A stretch of DNA of 64,000 nt from Globodera rostochiensis (GCA_018350325.1 JAEVLN010000041.1:124001-188000); one strand, 5' to 3'. Positions 1 through 15,321 are shown, numbered from the stretch's first letter. Notes: a model not told the origin generated them from the letters alone. Numbers and translations: made by a program.

Positions 1-1095
<1,095 letters not shown>

Positions 1096-1252
1096 AAATG
1101 GATTGAGGTATGGAAAAACCAGAAGACATTTAATTGCTATTTCCTTGCGGATACTTTTGACACAACTCAGTGATCTTTGCTTTCCCCTGATCTGTTGCAA
1201 CGCGTAACACTTTCTGTCACAGAATCTGGTTGTGTTTTGCTTTTTGCTGCTT

Positions 1253-1258
1253 AATAAA
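1253..1258 (+). promoter_or_regulatory. Polyadenylation signal AATAAA of the alpha-tubulin gene
   Basis: A canonical AATAAA hexamer sits 158 bases after the tubulin stop codon on the same strand, a usual distance for a nematode 3' UTR. Confidence 0.6.
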
Positions 1259-1718
1259 TACACTTGTGTAAATTTTAGAGATTTTGTTGACGCAGAGAAC
1301 TGTTAAAGTGAAATACTACTGTAGTAAAGGAAGATTCGTTAGGTAATTTATGCTAAAGAAGGTTTAAAAAATGAATATAGTAATGGGTAAGAGAGGAGTT
1401 ATTAATAGCAAAACGACGTTTTATTATGTGGTAAAAACGAATATAGCCGCACAAGAAGCGGCGTCTCTTTTAGCAGAAGTGCAGCGTGATGCTCGAGTTT
1501 GTCCCGCCCCCCTCTCTTTGAAGTTACGAAGCAAAGCGGTTTAAAACCGCTTAAGTTTGAGTATATTCGTTTTTAGCCTATAAAGTGATTCGAGTCTTCC
1601 AATAAAGGGCTCCAGCAGACCAACGAACGTCTCGTCATCGCCCAGTTGAGTTGGTCATTTGCACAGTGTGCCGCTCCATTCCTGTAATTGTTTATCAAAA
1701 ACGGAATTCAGTAGCCTT
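1259..1718. other. Intergenic stretch between two convergent genes
   Basis: No coding exon is visible. It contains an AT-rich part and, at about 1533-1551, a short near-perfect palindrome AGCGGTTT/AAACCGCT. Nothing else is supportable. Confidence 0.5.
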
Positions 1719-4031
1719 TCAGCATTCCCGAATCAGACATGTCGACACAAAAGTCACAGACAATCGTTTGTCAGGGGTCGGGGCATCCCCCACCTCTTTA
1801 GAATTAGAGACGGGGTCGGTAACTCTTATCTGAATTACCAATTCAAAAACAATTTGGTTTTCGAAAATCGGTTGGCCCGGTTTTTGTTCGGAATTCTGTC
1901 TCACCTGATTCAGCAAAGGGTCCAAGACGGTCATCTGTTCGCCCCCCTCGAAGCCCGAGGATCCGTTCTTCTCATTTGTACTCGTTGTCACCGCGGTGGA
2001 CGTGGTGCAATGGGACATGAGCGAGTCGTTGGTGGCCGTCTTGCCCTTCACCGCCAGCCCCTCTTTAGCGCCTCTCTTGCCCTCTTTGGTCACGCGCCTC
2101 TTCCGATTCCAACCCGCCGCCTTGCCGCCGTTCGCCATCATTATTGGCGCCTCCCCATTAGTAGCCGCGGCCTCCCCAATGCTTTCTCTGCTATTGTTAC
2201 GCCTTTTGTTGAAAATCCGCCGACATCCCCGAAACGTTAAATAGACCAAAGAGAAAACGGCGGAGGAACAAACAAAGCCGGCCAATGCCACCCAATACCA
2301 GGGAAACGCGGAGACGGCATCCTCCGCCGTTCGCTGTGCCTTCCTTTGACGTTCATCGGTCGGGGATTGGCCACCCTTTTCTTCGACCGCCTCCGGTGAT
2401 CGTGTCGTACGATCGGATCGGTTAGTGCTGGAACTGACAGTGAACGGACTTAGAAGTGAAGGCGTTTGCTGTTGATGTTGGGAAAGTCGGCGGGAGGACG
2501 ATGTCGTAGAGGAGATGGCAAAAGGCCTACCAGTTTCTTTCAACAAATCCATCTTTTTTCTTTTGACTTCCGCGGATTCTGTTGTGGTCGTTGATGGTGT
2601 TGAGAACGATAGACTTGTGGGGAAGGGCGAAGATGACGTTGTTGGTGAAGAACTCGGGGAAGATGAAGAAAAAGTTGAGGAATATAGTGATGGAGAAGAT
2701 GTCGAGAATGATTGCGTTGTTCTTGAGGATGACGACGGCGTCGTTGAAGTCGAGACAATGTTCTTCGATGGCATTTTTGTTCTCGTTGTTGGCGTTGTTG
2801 AAGTCGAGACAATGTTCTTCGATGGCACTTTTGTTCTCGTTGTTGGCGTTGTTGAAGTCGAGACAATGTTCTTCGATGGCATTTTTGTTCTCGTTGTTGG
2901 CGTTGTTGTAACCCTGCTGCGTATGGTTCCAAATGATTGACCAATTGATTGACCTTGCCCATTGTTTGCTGCTTTCGGGGCGAATAACGTTGTGGCGGGC
3001 AAAATTGTCAATGGCGAGAAAGAGGTGGCGGTGGGGGGAGAAGAACTTTTGTTTATAATCGAACTTTGCGGTGAGTGCATTTTGGTTAGTGTTTTCTCTT
3101 CCTCATTTGGCCGTTTTTCTTCTTTCTCCTTACGCTTCGTCTCTTCCTCATTTGTCCGTTTTTCTTCTTTCTCCTTACGCTTCTTTTCTTCCTCATTTGT
3201 CCGTTTTTCTTCTTTCTCCTTACGCTTCGTCTCTTCATCATTTGGCCGTTTTTCTTCTTTCTCCTTACGCTTCGTCTCTTCCTCATTTGTCCGTTTTTCT
3301 TCTTTCTCCTTACGCTTCGTCTCTTCCTCATTTGTCCGTTTTTCTTCTTTCTCCTTACGCTTCTTTTCTTCCTCATTTGTCCGTTTTTCATCTTTCTCCT
3401 TACGCTTCGTCTCTTCCTCATTTGTCCGTTTTTCTTCTTTCTCCTTACGCTTCTTTTCTTCCTCATTTGTCCGTTTTTCTTGTTCCTTCTCGTGTTCTTC
3501 ACGTTCCCGTGTTTTTGCTACATCCATTCTTTGATCCACCCACCGCTCGCCTTCCCCCTTGCTTTCGACGTTTTTGTTCTCTTCCCCTGTTCTTGACATT
3601 GCCTTCGTTTTCCCTTCAGCCGACTCTTCTTTCATTCCTCCGACACCTTCGTCCGTTTTTCGAAATGTACTGCTCCAAGTCGTTGTTTTCGGCTTATTCG
3701 TCGTTGTCATTATTAATATTTTGGTTGTTGAATTCAGTGACTGCTCCCTCCCTTTTTCGCCTTGGCCCCTTTCGTTGGCCAAATTCCGTGCACTTTTTCT
3801 CCACCTGCCCCCCTCCACTCCCAACGGATAATCGCCCTTTTGAAACATTCTCCATCGAGCCCGAACCAAAGCCGACGATTTCGCATTGCAAAAGGAATGC
3901 GCACAACAGCAGACGAACTTGGGATGATCGGAAATTTGGGGGCACCAAAAAGAGTGATCAAACGAACTGCTTGACGATCGGCCAAAAGAGAACAGCCCGA
4001 AACAGCGCAAAGGTCTGAAGAGCCGGCACAT
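1719..4031 (-). CDS. Low-complexity single-pass membrane protein with Lys/Glu and Ser/Thr repeats
   Basis: An uninterrupted 770-residue reading frame, which is very unlikely by chance. I do not recognise a family. In order: a basic N-terminal part, a Ser/Thr-rich part, a charged block at about residues 180-312 made of a 15-residue repeat (core KRKEKEEKRTNEEET), a Ser/Thr block holding three copies of a 19-residue unit (core TTPTTRTKMPSKNIVSTST) at about 372-430, one hydrophobic segment at about 573-598 (WYWVALAGFVCSSAVFSLVY) and a basic tail of about 170 residues. This would fit a Thr/Ser-rich, possibly O-glycosylated region joined to one transmembrane helix, but that is inference. The true start may be one of the internal methionines, because the first residues look unlike a signal peptide, and further exons are possible. 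Confidence 0.6.
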   Translation of the reverse strand: MCRLFRPLRCFGLFSFGRSSSSSFDHSFWCPQISDHPKFVCCCAHSFCNAKSSALVRARWRMFQKGDYPLGVEGGRWRKSARNLANERGQGEKGREQSLNSTTKILIMTTTNKPKTTTWSSTFRKTDEGVGGMKEESAEGKTKAMSRTGEENKNVESKGEGERWVDQRMDVAKTREREEHEKEQEKRTNEEEKKRKEKEEKRTNEEETKRKEKDEKRTNEEEKKRKEKEEKRTNEEETKRKEKEEKRTNEEETKRKEKEEKRPNDEETKRKEKEEKRTNEEEKKRKEKEEKRTNEEETKRKEKEEKRPNEEEKTLTKMHSPQSSIINKSSSPPTATSFSPLTILPATTLFAPKAANNGQGQSIGQSFGTIRSRVTTTPTTRTKMPSKNIVSTSTTPTTRTKVPSKNIVSTSTTPTTRTKMPSKNIVSTSTTPSSSSRTTQSFSTSSPSLYSSTFSSSSPSSSPTTSSSPFPTSLSFSTPSTTTTESAEVKRKKMDLLKETGRPFAISSTTSSSRRLSQHQQQTPSLLSPFTVSSSTNRSDRTTRSPEAVEEKGGQSPTDERQRKAQRTAEDAVSAFPWYWVALAGFVCSSAVFSLVYLTFRGCRRIFNKRRNNSRESIGEAAATNGEAPIMMANGGKAAGWNRKRRVTKEGKRGAKEGLAVKGKTATNDSLMSHCTTSTAVTTSTNEKNGSSGFEGGEQMTVLDPLLNQVRQNSEQKPGQPIFENQIVFELVIQIRVTDPVSNSKEVGDAPTPDKRLSVTFVSTCLIREC
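2743..2915 (-). repeat. 57-bp coding repeat, three copies
   Basis: Three tandem 57-base units encode a 19-residue Ser/Thr/Pro-rich repeat within the same gene. They differ by one or two bases, including a Met/Val exchange at the same repeat position. Confidence 0.9.
3095..3490 (-). repeat. 45-bp coding minisatellite, about 8-9 copies
   Basis: A 45-base unit (15 codons) is repeated in phase with the reading frame of the 1719-4031 gene. Copies differ mainly by exchanges between KRKEKEEKRTNEEE-K and -T and by a few single-base changes. All copies keep the frame. Confidence 0.9.
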
Positions 4032-6239
4032 CCCGAGACAATTTGCTCCTAAAATTGGAGTAAAATCGAATGGACGGACGAATCTTCGACGAACGGTATC
4101 GGTGCGGAAGAGATCAAAGCACAGTCCTTGCGCACAGAGTTCGTGGCCAGGAGGAAGGGAAGAGGCACAGCTGAAATCCTTCTGAAAAGGGCACTGCTAA
4201 TCTAATTGGATTTGGTTGAGTTGGGAATTATCGCCTTCGGCAATGGCCAAGGGCAATGTTGGCCCTTCGAAATGAATGAGAGGTTATTTTGCCCGCCCCA
4301 CCAAATAATCCCAATATGATTTCTTCCATTATTAATTACCGTTCTTTGACCAGACCGACAGTAACCCTTTCCAACGAAAAAGAGGAAAATGAGTGAAAAT
4401 GGCCAAATAATTAATGGAAAGCGCCGGGGACGGAAGCAGCAGCGTCCCATTGTTTCTGTTGAAAATAAAGGCGTTGGTGGTAAGAAGGGAAAGTTTGAGA
4501 CGTTTTTTAATGCTTTTGTTTGCGGTGGGTGGGAAGAAGAAGAAGCTTATTTGTTAGGGAAAGGCTTTGTGGGCGAGGGGACGGAGAATGGCCACTGATC
4601 GGTCGGAATAAACGGCCGGCCATATGACGCTGAACTTTATTTCTACGCTCTCTCCTCGCATTGTCGTCATATTTCGTGACCTTCATTCTCTCTCCTCAAA
4701 AACCTCCTCAAACTCATCTTAAGTATCAAAGCGGAGGATCGGATTATGATGGAAAGACGGAGGGGGGAGGGCATTCTGTGAGGGTGCTAAAGTTGGGGCT
4801 TTAAATGTGCGATTTGCCGCTGCATTCACTGTTTTGGAATGAATGTTGGGATTTGAATGAATTGCCATTTTCCAGGGACGGCGGAAGAGGAGAGGTCACA
4901 AATGGCCTTTGCAATTGGCCAAAGGGGAAAGAGCACTAAAAGGGGTGGGTGGAAGAAAGTTGGAGGACGAGGGAAAAGGCGGGGGGGGGGGCGACCGATG
5001 GAAGCGACAACGGCAACATGTGTAGGGAGGGGGGGGGGGGCGGGGGGGGGACGAGAAACCCTCAAATTCTCAGCGAGGCGTTGTGGCAAGCGGATGCATC
5101 ACCAACCAACCAGCTAATGGTTTATTAACGACCCCCCCCCCCTCCGGCCACCTCCAACTTCCGTCCACTTACCTCCTACCCCATCCAGACCATCTTATTC
5201 ATTCTGGCACTATCAGGCAATGAGTTGCATGGCATAATAACGAAATGGACTATAATAAATTCAGAATGGAAAGGGAGAAGTGATTGAGTTAATTAGGGTT
5301 GGCAAGGAGGAGAGACAGGTCCTCCTAAGGCGACTTCAAAGAAGCACTTCCAACCGGAAAGAGAAGAGCATCCACTCGCCCCCCCCCCTCCCCCAATGGC
5401 TCAAAATTACGCCCTTTTCTCCGTCCACGCAAATCTCTTTCCCTTTTCTCGCGCATTGCGCAAAAAGAAGAGTTTGGGCAAAGGATCATTCACAATTTTG
5501 GTTGGGCGATCGAGTAAATGGGCATGGAGGTGTTTGAGCTCCCACTCATTCACTTCGTTGTCCATCACAACCTTTTCTGAAGACCGAGCGAATGGTTGAG
5601 GCGAATGGGGGGGGGGGAGAAGGGACATTCGGTTGAATAAACTTTCTTCCCCCCCCCCATTTCCTTCCTCCAATTCGACCCCCCCCCCCTTTGGAGTCCA
5701 CTCAAACAAATGCGAAGCACCGAGAAAATTGACCAGCCAACAGCAGAGGGTGAGGGTGGACAACGGCTGATTTTGGGGGATTGTCCGCCCGCCAGACGGA
5801 GTGCCGGGGGGGGGGGGGGGTTGACCCCCCGGGGGAGTGTACCCTCTCCCCCCAAATCTGGGACGAAGGAGAATCCCTTTTTGCCAATCGCAAATCACTC
5901 TCAGCGCCAACTGAATAAAGTTTACGCGGGTGGGCAAAACACGAAAGAATGGGCAGAGGGAGGAAATGAATGGATGGGCTTCGCCCTCGGATGAATGGGA
6001 TTTGTCCGATGTGACCCATTGCTCCCCTCCCGACCGATCCACACTTACCCCCCCCCCCCTTTTGCGTCCGTCCTCTTTCGGCCCCACGGTCATCAATAAT
6101 TGGATAGGATACCAACCATTTAGCGAATGGGCGAGCAAGGAACGACAACAGATTTATCTAAACACCCCGCAATTGACCCGGGATTTAAACAATTTGCAAC
6201 GATTAACAAATGGAGGGAGGGAATGGCATTCGAATTCAT
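4032..6239. other. Intergenic, simple-sequence-rich, no gene seen
   Basis: This lies upstream of the repetitive membrane-protein gene and downstream of the NVL gene. It has many G or C runs of 8-13 bases (for example near 4980-5050, 5610-5660, 5807-5820 and 6050). Reading frames across it are low-complexity and unsupported on either strand. Confidence 0.5.
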
Positions 6240-9354
<3,115 letters not shown>

Positions 9355-9424
9355 ATTAACAATAATGTAAAGGAAAATATGGTGGAGATTGGCAAAAACA
9401 AAACGTTACAAGGGCTTTTCAAAC

Positions 9425-10498
9425 GGTTCCCTATCCTTTGGGCAGTGGATCGATTGGGCAGTGATCCTTTGGGCAGTGAAATATAATTTTAAAAAATAAT
9501 TTTTTGAGTACAAGTTGTTTGTAAGTTATAAGGGAAAATGAATTGGGCGTGCCAGATGATATGAAACGGCACGCAAATACTCCATTGCTCTATTATCAAA
9601 TTGCAAACAGTTGCTGCAAATTTGCATGTTGTCTTCAACTTTGCTGTCCGTTTCAAACTGATAATCGAAGCCTTCTCGAGTTAGAAGGCTTTTGCCTTTT
9701 TTTGAAATGACTTCACTACTATTCATATCCTAGAATTTAAAAAAAATAAAATAAAAATATCAGTCTATCGTTAATAAATTATGAATAATTGTGCGAAAAT
9801 AAAGTTGTTTGGACCTAACTATAAGGTTGTTTGGGCCATTGGGCCATCCCCCCCCCCCCTCTGTCTCCCCTCCACCCCCCCCCCCCCAATTCTTTATCTG
9901 CCCGGATTGTTCAATCATATTATTAAGAACAACATCATCAAAGCAACATTTTATTAGCATATTTCTATTTAAAAAATAATAAACCAACTAAAAGTTTTTT
10001 TATATAAAAAAATATTTAAAAGTTAATTGACTGATTCGTGTCCGGACAAGTCGGCTACAGACAACTCGGCTACGGACGACTTTTTTTTGTTACAACTTTT
10101 TTCAGACTACTCAAAATGATTAGCTTTCTTTTGTAATATTACTCAGCTCAACGAGAGCTTTCGATTGATACTAATTACAACTAGCTAGCTTGAGCATAAC
10201 CAAAGTTAGGACAGGAAAGGGCGACTTTATAGGAGATGAACTGTTTTTCAAGTTCTAACTTTTTTGCAAGCCAACAGAATCAGAAGAAATTACTATCAAT
10301 CGAAAGCTCTCGTTGAGCTGAGTAATATTACAAAAGAAAGCTAAGCATTTAGAGTAGTTTGAAAAAAGTTGTAACAAAAAAAAATCGCCAGTAGCCGAGT
10401 TGTCCGTAGCCGAGTCAGCACCACGCCGACTGATTAATTAATTTTCGCAAAAAAAGTCACTGCCCAAAGGATCCACTCTGCCCAATCGATCCACTGCC
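9425..10498. mobile_element. 1.07-kb nonautonomous hAT-like element, 8-bp target duplication TTTCAAAC
   Basis: Exact 8-base direct repeats TTTCAAAC flank it at 9417-9424 and 10499-10506. The termini are inverted copies of an iterated motif related to TTTGGGCAGTGGATC and GATTGGGCAGTG. The 8-bp duplication is typical of the hAT superfamily, but no transposase is present. A second element is nested inside (10037-10427). A small minus-strand frame at 9526-9726 lies inside it and is therefore unlikely to be an exon of NVL. The element sits about 70 bases upstream of the proposed NVL start codon. Confidence 0.85.
10037..10427. mobile_element. 391-bp foldback element nested in the 9425-10498 element, target duplication GACTGATT
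   Basis: Exact 8-base flanks GACTGATT are at 10029-10036 and 10428-10435. Long inverted arms (about 10050-10174 and 10296-10416) carry the iterated motif AACTCGGCTACGGAC near the ends and then about 100 bases of nearly perfect inverted sequence. It is noncoding. Confidence 0.85.
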
Positions 10499-10695
10499 TT
10501 TCAAACCACATTCCGTGCAATATTTGGTGAAATGTCAAGGTTTTTCAGTTTTTTCAAGCTCGATGGTCAAAATATTTACAAAAAAGTTGAGAGAAAACGC
10601 CAAAAGAAAAAAGAGGGAAAAACGAGAAAGTGCACTGTTTTCCTAAATGAATAAAATGCAAAAATGAATTTTACATATGTTTCAGGAAAATATAA

Positions 10696-11331
10696 ATGTT
10701 TTCCCATCTGACAAGAGCTGAGCGTTCGGGTTCTATTTTCTCGCGGTTAGTTTCTATTGAATGCTTCTTGAATAAATAATAAATAAAATGTTTTTTTAAA
10801 GAATTATCGGCTTAATTTCGGCTGGACATTTGAAGTGGGAGGACCGGCCAATTTGGTTCGACGCCTATGCCGCTCATCCGCCACAAAATGAACCGAATTG
10901 GGACATAATAATGCCGAAGCGTGAAGAAGCTCTACCGAAAATATTTTATCACGAGGACATTGACAGAGCGTAAAATTCATTTAATATAAAATTCCAAAGT
11001 TTTTACACTTAATTTTATCAGAAACAATTTTTTCATGGCTGGCAAATCATTTTCTTACTTTAAATTAGTGACCGGCAAAACGAAAACCGGGATTACAAAA
11101 AGTGACCAGGGCCGTAAAATCCCGGTGGATCTCGGTCCCGGCCCGTAGCCGGGGGGGGGCAGAGGGGCCATGCCCCTCCCCCCGAAATGAAATTTGAGAA
11201 AAAAAATCATAAGAGGGGACCCTTTTGTTAATATCTTTGTGTGGCTGAGGAATTAATTTTTACATTACTTTCAGTAAGAGACTTTTGGAGAGTCGCAATG
11301 AAGAACCGAAGCAAAGCGCACCTATCGACGG
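10696..11331 (+). CDS. Mitochondrial ribosomal protein S23 (mS23), partial model
   Basis: Component of the small subunit of the mitochondrial ribosome. Exon 1 (10696-10745) encodes MFSHLTRAERSGSIFSR and exon 2 (10802-10969) continues IIGLISAGHLKWEDRPIWFD, then AYAAHPPQNEPNWD and IFYHEDIDRA. This matches the conserved MRPS23 N-terminus (a short SIFSR-type start, ...AG.L....P.WFD.Y.A.PP, then YHED.IR). A third exon beginning about 11275 (KRLLESRNEE) fits the splice phase and the family pattern EDxxRAK, but the C-terminal end is not resolved. The intron 10970-11274 contains a dispersed repeat with a CCCGTAGCC motif and G/C runs. AATAAA near 11773 could end the transcript. Confidence 0.75.
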
Positions 11332-11443
11332 TACGGAGTCGGACGGGGATAGGGAATATACTGCCGACCAAGGGCGGAGCCAGGAATTTTGGGAATTATT
11401 TCCTAAAAAAAGTTTGAAGACGAGAATTCCGGGCCCCAAAAAA

Positions 11444-11689
11444 TTAGGGGGAATTGAAATCTGTTGACGTTAATTTGGCCCAATCAGACAAGACCGGCAA
11501 TCGACTGATGGAGGGGGAGGGGGGATTTCCACACCGCTGTTTGGTGATTGGAACACTCTGTTTGTTTAGGTCCGTCAAGTCGATCAGTTGCCGCACCACC
11601 GGCCGTATGTTCATCTCCAGCTCGTTCATCGCCGCTTCCGCAACGCTTTCCGGAGGATACGAAGAAAGGGAATAGCGCGTGAATATCAT
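11444..11689 (-). CDS. Possible small unknown gene or exon
   Basis: An 81-residue frame on the minus strand begins with ATG in an A-rich context. It contains a plausible helical stretch, PPESVAEAAMNELEMN then IRPVVRQLIDLTDLNKQ, whose composition looks protein-like. I recognise no family. The opposite strand is also open here and could instead hold a terminal exon of the mS23 gene, so only one of the two is likely to be real. Confidence 0.3.
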   Translation of the reverse strand: MIFTRYSLSSYPPESVAEAAMNELEMNIRPVVRQLIDLTDLNKQSVPITKQRCGNPPSPSISRLPVLSDWAKLTSTDFNSP

Positions 11690-11739
11690 TTTGTGTGTTT
11701 CAATGGGAGAATGTGTCGAAATCGCCTAGAGAATTTAAT

Positions 11740-12394
11740 GGTATTTTCTTTCCTTTATTATAATAAAAAAAATAAAGGTGCATTTCCGTCGGTATACGGG
11801 GCGGCCATCCCTGGTACTTATGCAGTTACATACCCCAAAACAGTCAAAAAAAAAGATTTTCCTTCATCCAACTCATCATCACAAGTAGAGTTGGCCGGAA
11901 CTTTTAGCAAAATTAAGCATTTTGCTCCGGAATTTCGGGGAATGGGAAATTTTTAAACATTTTAATGATATTTGTTAAGAAAATTGAAGCACAAATTCAG
12001 GAAGATGTGATGAATTTATTTCAAAAATTCTTGTTTTGCTCGCATTTTAATTAAAAAAAATATTTAAAAACTATTAAAACATTTTTATTATTGGGGGAAG
12101 ATTATGTGAGATAGAGGAAAATGATAAATTAGTGTTGCACTCAAGCGGATTCGAACCCGACACATTTAAAACAACTTAATCTTTTATTACAAAATAAGCA
12201 CTTGCCCATTATTTTATTGGTTCTTTTATGGGTTTAAATCTGTTCACAATTATCGTGGGTTGAAGGCGCAAATCGCTATCATTATAATTAGAATCGGCGA
12301 TTGCATCTTTGCTGATTTCCGTCCGCCGGTGATCAAATCAAAAATTTGGAACAGGGACAGATCTAAGAAATTTGGATGAAAGCATTGATTCTGC
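11740..12394. other. AT-rich intergenic stretch
   Basis: No gene is supported. On the minus strand, 12145-12161 reads as a tRNA B-box-like GGTTCGAATCC, but no A box or cloverleaf accompanies it. Confidence 0.4.
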
Positions 12395-12957
12395 CTATTT
12401 GATGATCGTTTCATTTACTTGCTTTCTGCATACAAAAGTTCGGCAACAAAAGCACTGCGAAATGTTCGTTTGATCGGCCGCGGAAGTCGCTGTTTGGTCA
12501 TTTGTGGAAATTGCGTGGGGCGGGCGCAACGGTCCAAATTGGTCTAAGACTAATCCGATGATTTGTCTGTTGTCGAATTTGTCCTCATCCAGCAACAGAG
12601 ACGAGGATTGGGGTGAACGTTTTCTGGATAAATCGGTTCGGTGTCCCAGAGACTGCTGTTCCTTTCTCCGATCGGCTATCTCGAGCTCACGGACAATCGA
12701 ATCGGAAAGGGCGACAAATGGAAACGGAGTCCGTCGAACAGATAACGCATAAGGAGCGTTGGAAGGAGCAAAAATTGCTAAAGGGAATGAATGAATGAAT
12801 TGGGGGGGGGGGAACAACGACTGGATTCAAGCGGGAGCAGGAGGGCGGCCTGCGCATTCTCCAGCGTTTGGACAACGATCAGGAGGCAGAAAAGCAGCCG
12901 CAGTTGAGACGGCGAAGACGAACTGTTTCTTGACGGATTGGAAGAAGCAGAAAGCAT
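12395..12957 (-). CDS. Candidate neuropeptide or secreted peptide precursor
   Basis: Two minus-strand exons. Exon 1 (12957 to about 12829) starts MLSASSNPSR and has a strong signal-peptide core LRLLFCLLIVVQTLENAQA. Exon 2 (about 12778-12395) continues in phase with IFAPSNAPYALS, then a dibasic RR, a 20-residue segment beginning TPFPFVALSDS and ending ELEIAD, another RR, then a spacer and a further SRKR site. Two dibasic sites bounding a 20-residue amphipathic segment after a signal peptide is the usual layout of a neuropeptide precursor. There is no Gly before the second RR, so amidation is not predicted. The tail ends with a Cys cluster, CFCCRTFVCR. The proposed donor (GTCGTT) is weak and lies next to a C run. 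I recognise no named family. Confidence 0.5.
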
Positions 12958-13039
12958 TCCACCAATTATTTCTCTGCAATTGGAAGTCGAAAAAGGGGAG
13001 AGCATTTGCTCAATTGCGTTCAAATGGATGAAAAAGGGT

Positions 13040-15320
13040 TTGGCTCAATTCCTTTATGCAATTGTCGGTTGAAATGGAATAAAAGAGGAGAACACAAATT
13101 AATACAATACGGTAGCAGAATTGGGTATTTGTGAGAGCAAATAAATGACGTCGGGATTAAAAAAAATGGGTGACATATACACGCAATATTTTGATTAGGG
13201 ACGGCTTTGATGGAGGGGGGGGCGCGAACAAGGACAACGACGAGCTGGCGGTATGGCGGCTTTTCCTTTTCCGGATTCTCTGCGAAATGAATGAAAAAGT
13301 GAGGGGCAAGGCGAGCGCGCGGGGACCCGCGGAGCGGGCGCGCGAGACCCCCAGCCGGCGGGTCTCGCGCGGACTTCTTCCGGTGCCGAAGTTTTGCCCC
13401 ACCTACTGGCCGCCGTAGTCGAGTGTGCGGTACTTTGGCTGCCATTTCCACCTTTACTAAAACACGAGTTGATCGAAAACGAGTTGATGGCCGTTCATGT
13501 CGAATAGGGAACGGGCACAAACAGGCCAAATTAAAAAAGCATTTCGGCAATTCGCGACCAACGCATTTTTACAGTGAATAAATATTCGGAAAAATAATGG
13601 TTTTGAAAAGAACCCTTTGAATATTGACGTGGGCTTTGATCGGGGACCCCCGCTTTTTTTTGGGGGGGGGGGGGAAACCGATCCCCCGGCCATGGATGGC
13701 GCCGTGCCTTTTTAGGTAAAAAACTCTTCAAAATCGGAAATAAATACGTAAACATCGCTAAAGAAATCTTTCCCGAAAATCTTAAGAAAAAAATGGAGAC
13801 GCGGATGGAGAGAATAAAAAACCTTTGGGGGTGTCTAATGGTTTTTCATTTATCCTTTTATTCGCTTGGCTGACCCCCCCCCCCCTCGGGGGCCGGTTGT
13901 GGCTCTATTGGAGGCGACGTGGTGAGTGAATAAAGACATTCATGGAACGGCACCCAACTCACCCCTTACCCCGATTCGTTGCCTTACCCCAAAATGTTTT
14001 CTTAAGTCGCAAAAAAATATTTATATAGAGGTTTAGGGGGTTGTAGAATCCGAATCTGATCTCCTTTCCGTCGATTTTGGCTATTTACATAATATGTGGA
14101 AATGCAACATTATTACTTAAATAAAGATATGCTTAATGTGTCCAGCTTTTGTAGTGCATCATTCTCGAGCAGTACATATTCTGTTCAGTTTCCATCCGTC
14201 TTTTTCTTAGTTTCTTTTCCAATTCACCCATCAAATTCATTAGTTTTAAGTAACTTTTTCGCCTTCCCTCCCTTTCTTTGGGTCACACAATTAAAAATGA
14301 GTTTCACGCTTTAGCCTTTCTCTTCGATTGGCCGTCTCTTTGCCCTTTCGTCCATGTCTTTCTCGGCCAATTGAATATTGGTTGGTCTACCAAAATCAAA
14401 AGTTTTGCATTCCCTCGCCCTCTCCATGGGAACCGCCCCCGCCCGCCCAACACTCCTTCAGCTCCATCTCCTCCAAACCCATCAACAACAACTTAAGCAT
14501 TGATTTGCCACTGTTCCATGCTTTAGCCTATCCCTCCCCTTCACCCATTTCCTTCTCCCATCCTTCATTCTATTGGACAACGACAATCCCCGGGAGACGT
14601 GGCTTTCTTGCTTGTCTTCTTATACCATCATTATCTGCTGCCCCACTCTCTCTTTGTCGGATTTGGCGCGATGGTGCAAAAAGAGTGGGAGAAAGAGACG
14701 GGGGGGGGGGATTTATATGTAACAATTAGTCCATTTTGGCCAAATCGGTCAGATAGAAGAGAAATACGGGAAAGAGTGACTGAACGGAGACGCCCGTTCC
14801 CAAAGGAAGACGCTGCCCGCCCGACACTTATTACTTTCATTAAAGACTCCCCCCCCCCCCCCCATCGCCCAAATGCCCCCCCCCATCGCCCAAATGCCCC
14901 CCCCCATCGCCCAATGCCCCCCCCCCCATCGCCCAAATGCCCCCCCGCCATCGCCCAATGCCCCCCCCCCCCCCATCGCCCAATGCCCCCCCCCCCCATC
15001 GCCCAATGCCCCCCCCCCCCATCGCCCAATGCCCTTGACTTCTCCCCTTGAGGTATTCGCGCATTCTCCCCCCCCCCCGCTCGTTGATTCGCTTCCCCAA
15101 CCAATCCAATCGATGATCATTCTCCCCTTCCGATGGTTGTCTTATCTCAAGATTCACCTCCCTCCTCTTCCTCCCTCATTTTCTTGTATGTGCTACATAA
15201 TGTAACCACCGCCCTTCCTCTAATTTATTTTATTTAGACTGATGACTCATCGTTAGAAATAATAAAAAAACACAAATTCTATCTTTCTTTTTGCTTGTTT
15301 CACATTGGCTCCAACATTGA
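13040..15320. other. Intergenic, low-complexity, no gene seen
   Basis: Contains a strongly GC-rich segment at about 13305-13375 with inverted repeats of GCGCG and GGGTC type, G/C homopolymers, a pyrimidine-rich part at 14300-14650 and the minisatellite at 14852-15035. Open frames here are Pro/Ser-rich and not credible. Confidence 0.5.
14852..15040. repeat. Short minisatellite, unit about 18-26 bp, about 9 copies
   Basis: Tandem units of the form CATCGCCCAA(A)TG followed by a C run of 6-14 bases. Copies differ mainly in the C-run length. Confidence 0.85.
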
Positions 15321-15321
15321 A

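Noticed and set aside
1533..1551. Short palindrome as a terminator or protein-binding site
   Set aside because: A single short palindrome in a eukaryotic intergenic region is not enough evidence for function.
2515..4018. Plus-strand frames of up to 315 codons opposite the repetitive membrane protein
   Set aside because: They are antisense shadows of the in-phase 45-bp and 57-bp repeats. The minus frame is much longer and has a sensible transmembrane segment.
9526..9726. 66-codon minus-strand frame as a possible first exon of the NVL gene
   Set aside because: It lies inside an element bounded by an exact 8-bp target duplication and has no similarity to the NVL N-terminus.
12145..12161. tRNA gene on the minus strand
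   Set aside because: Only a B-box-like word is present. No A box, anticodon arm or paired acceptor stem could be found.
14873..15205. Pro-rich plus-strand and Gly-rich minus-strand proteins
   Set aside because: They are translations of a short C-run minisatellite, with no conserved or non-repeat coding sequence.
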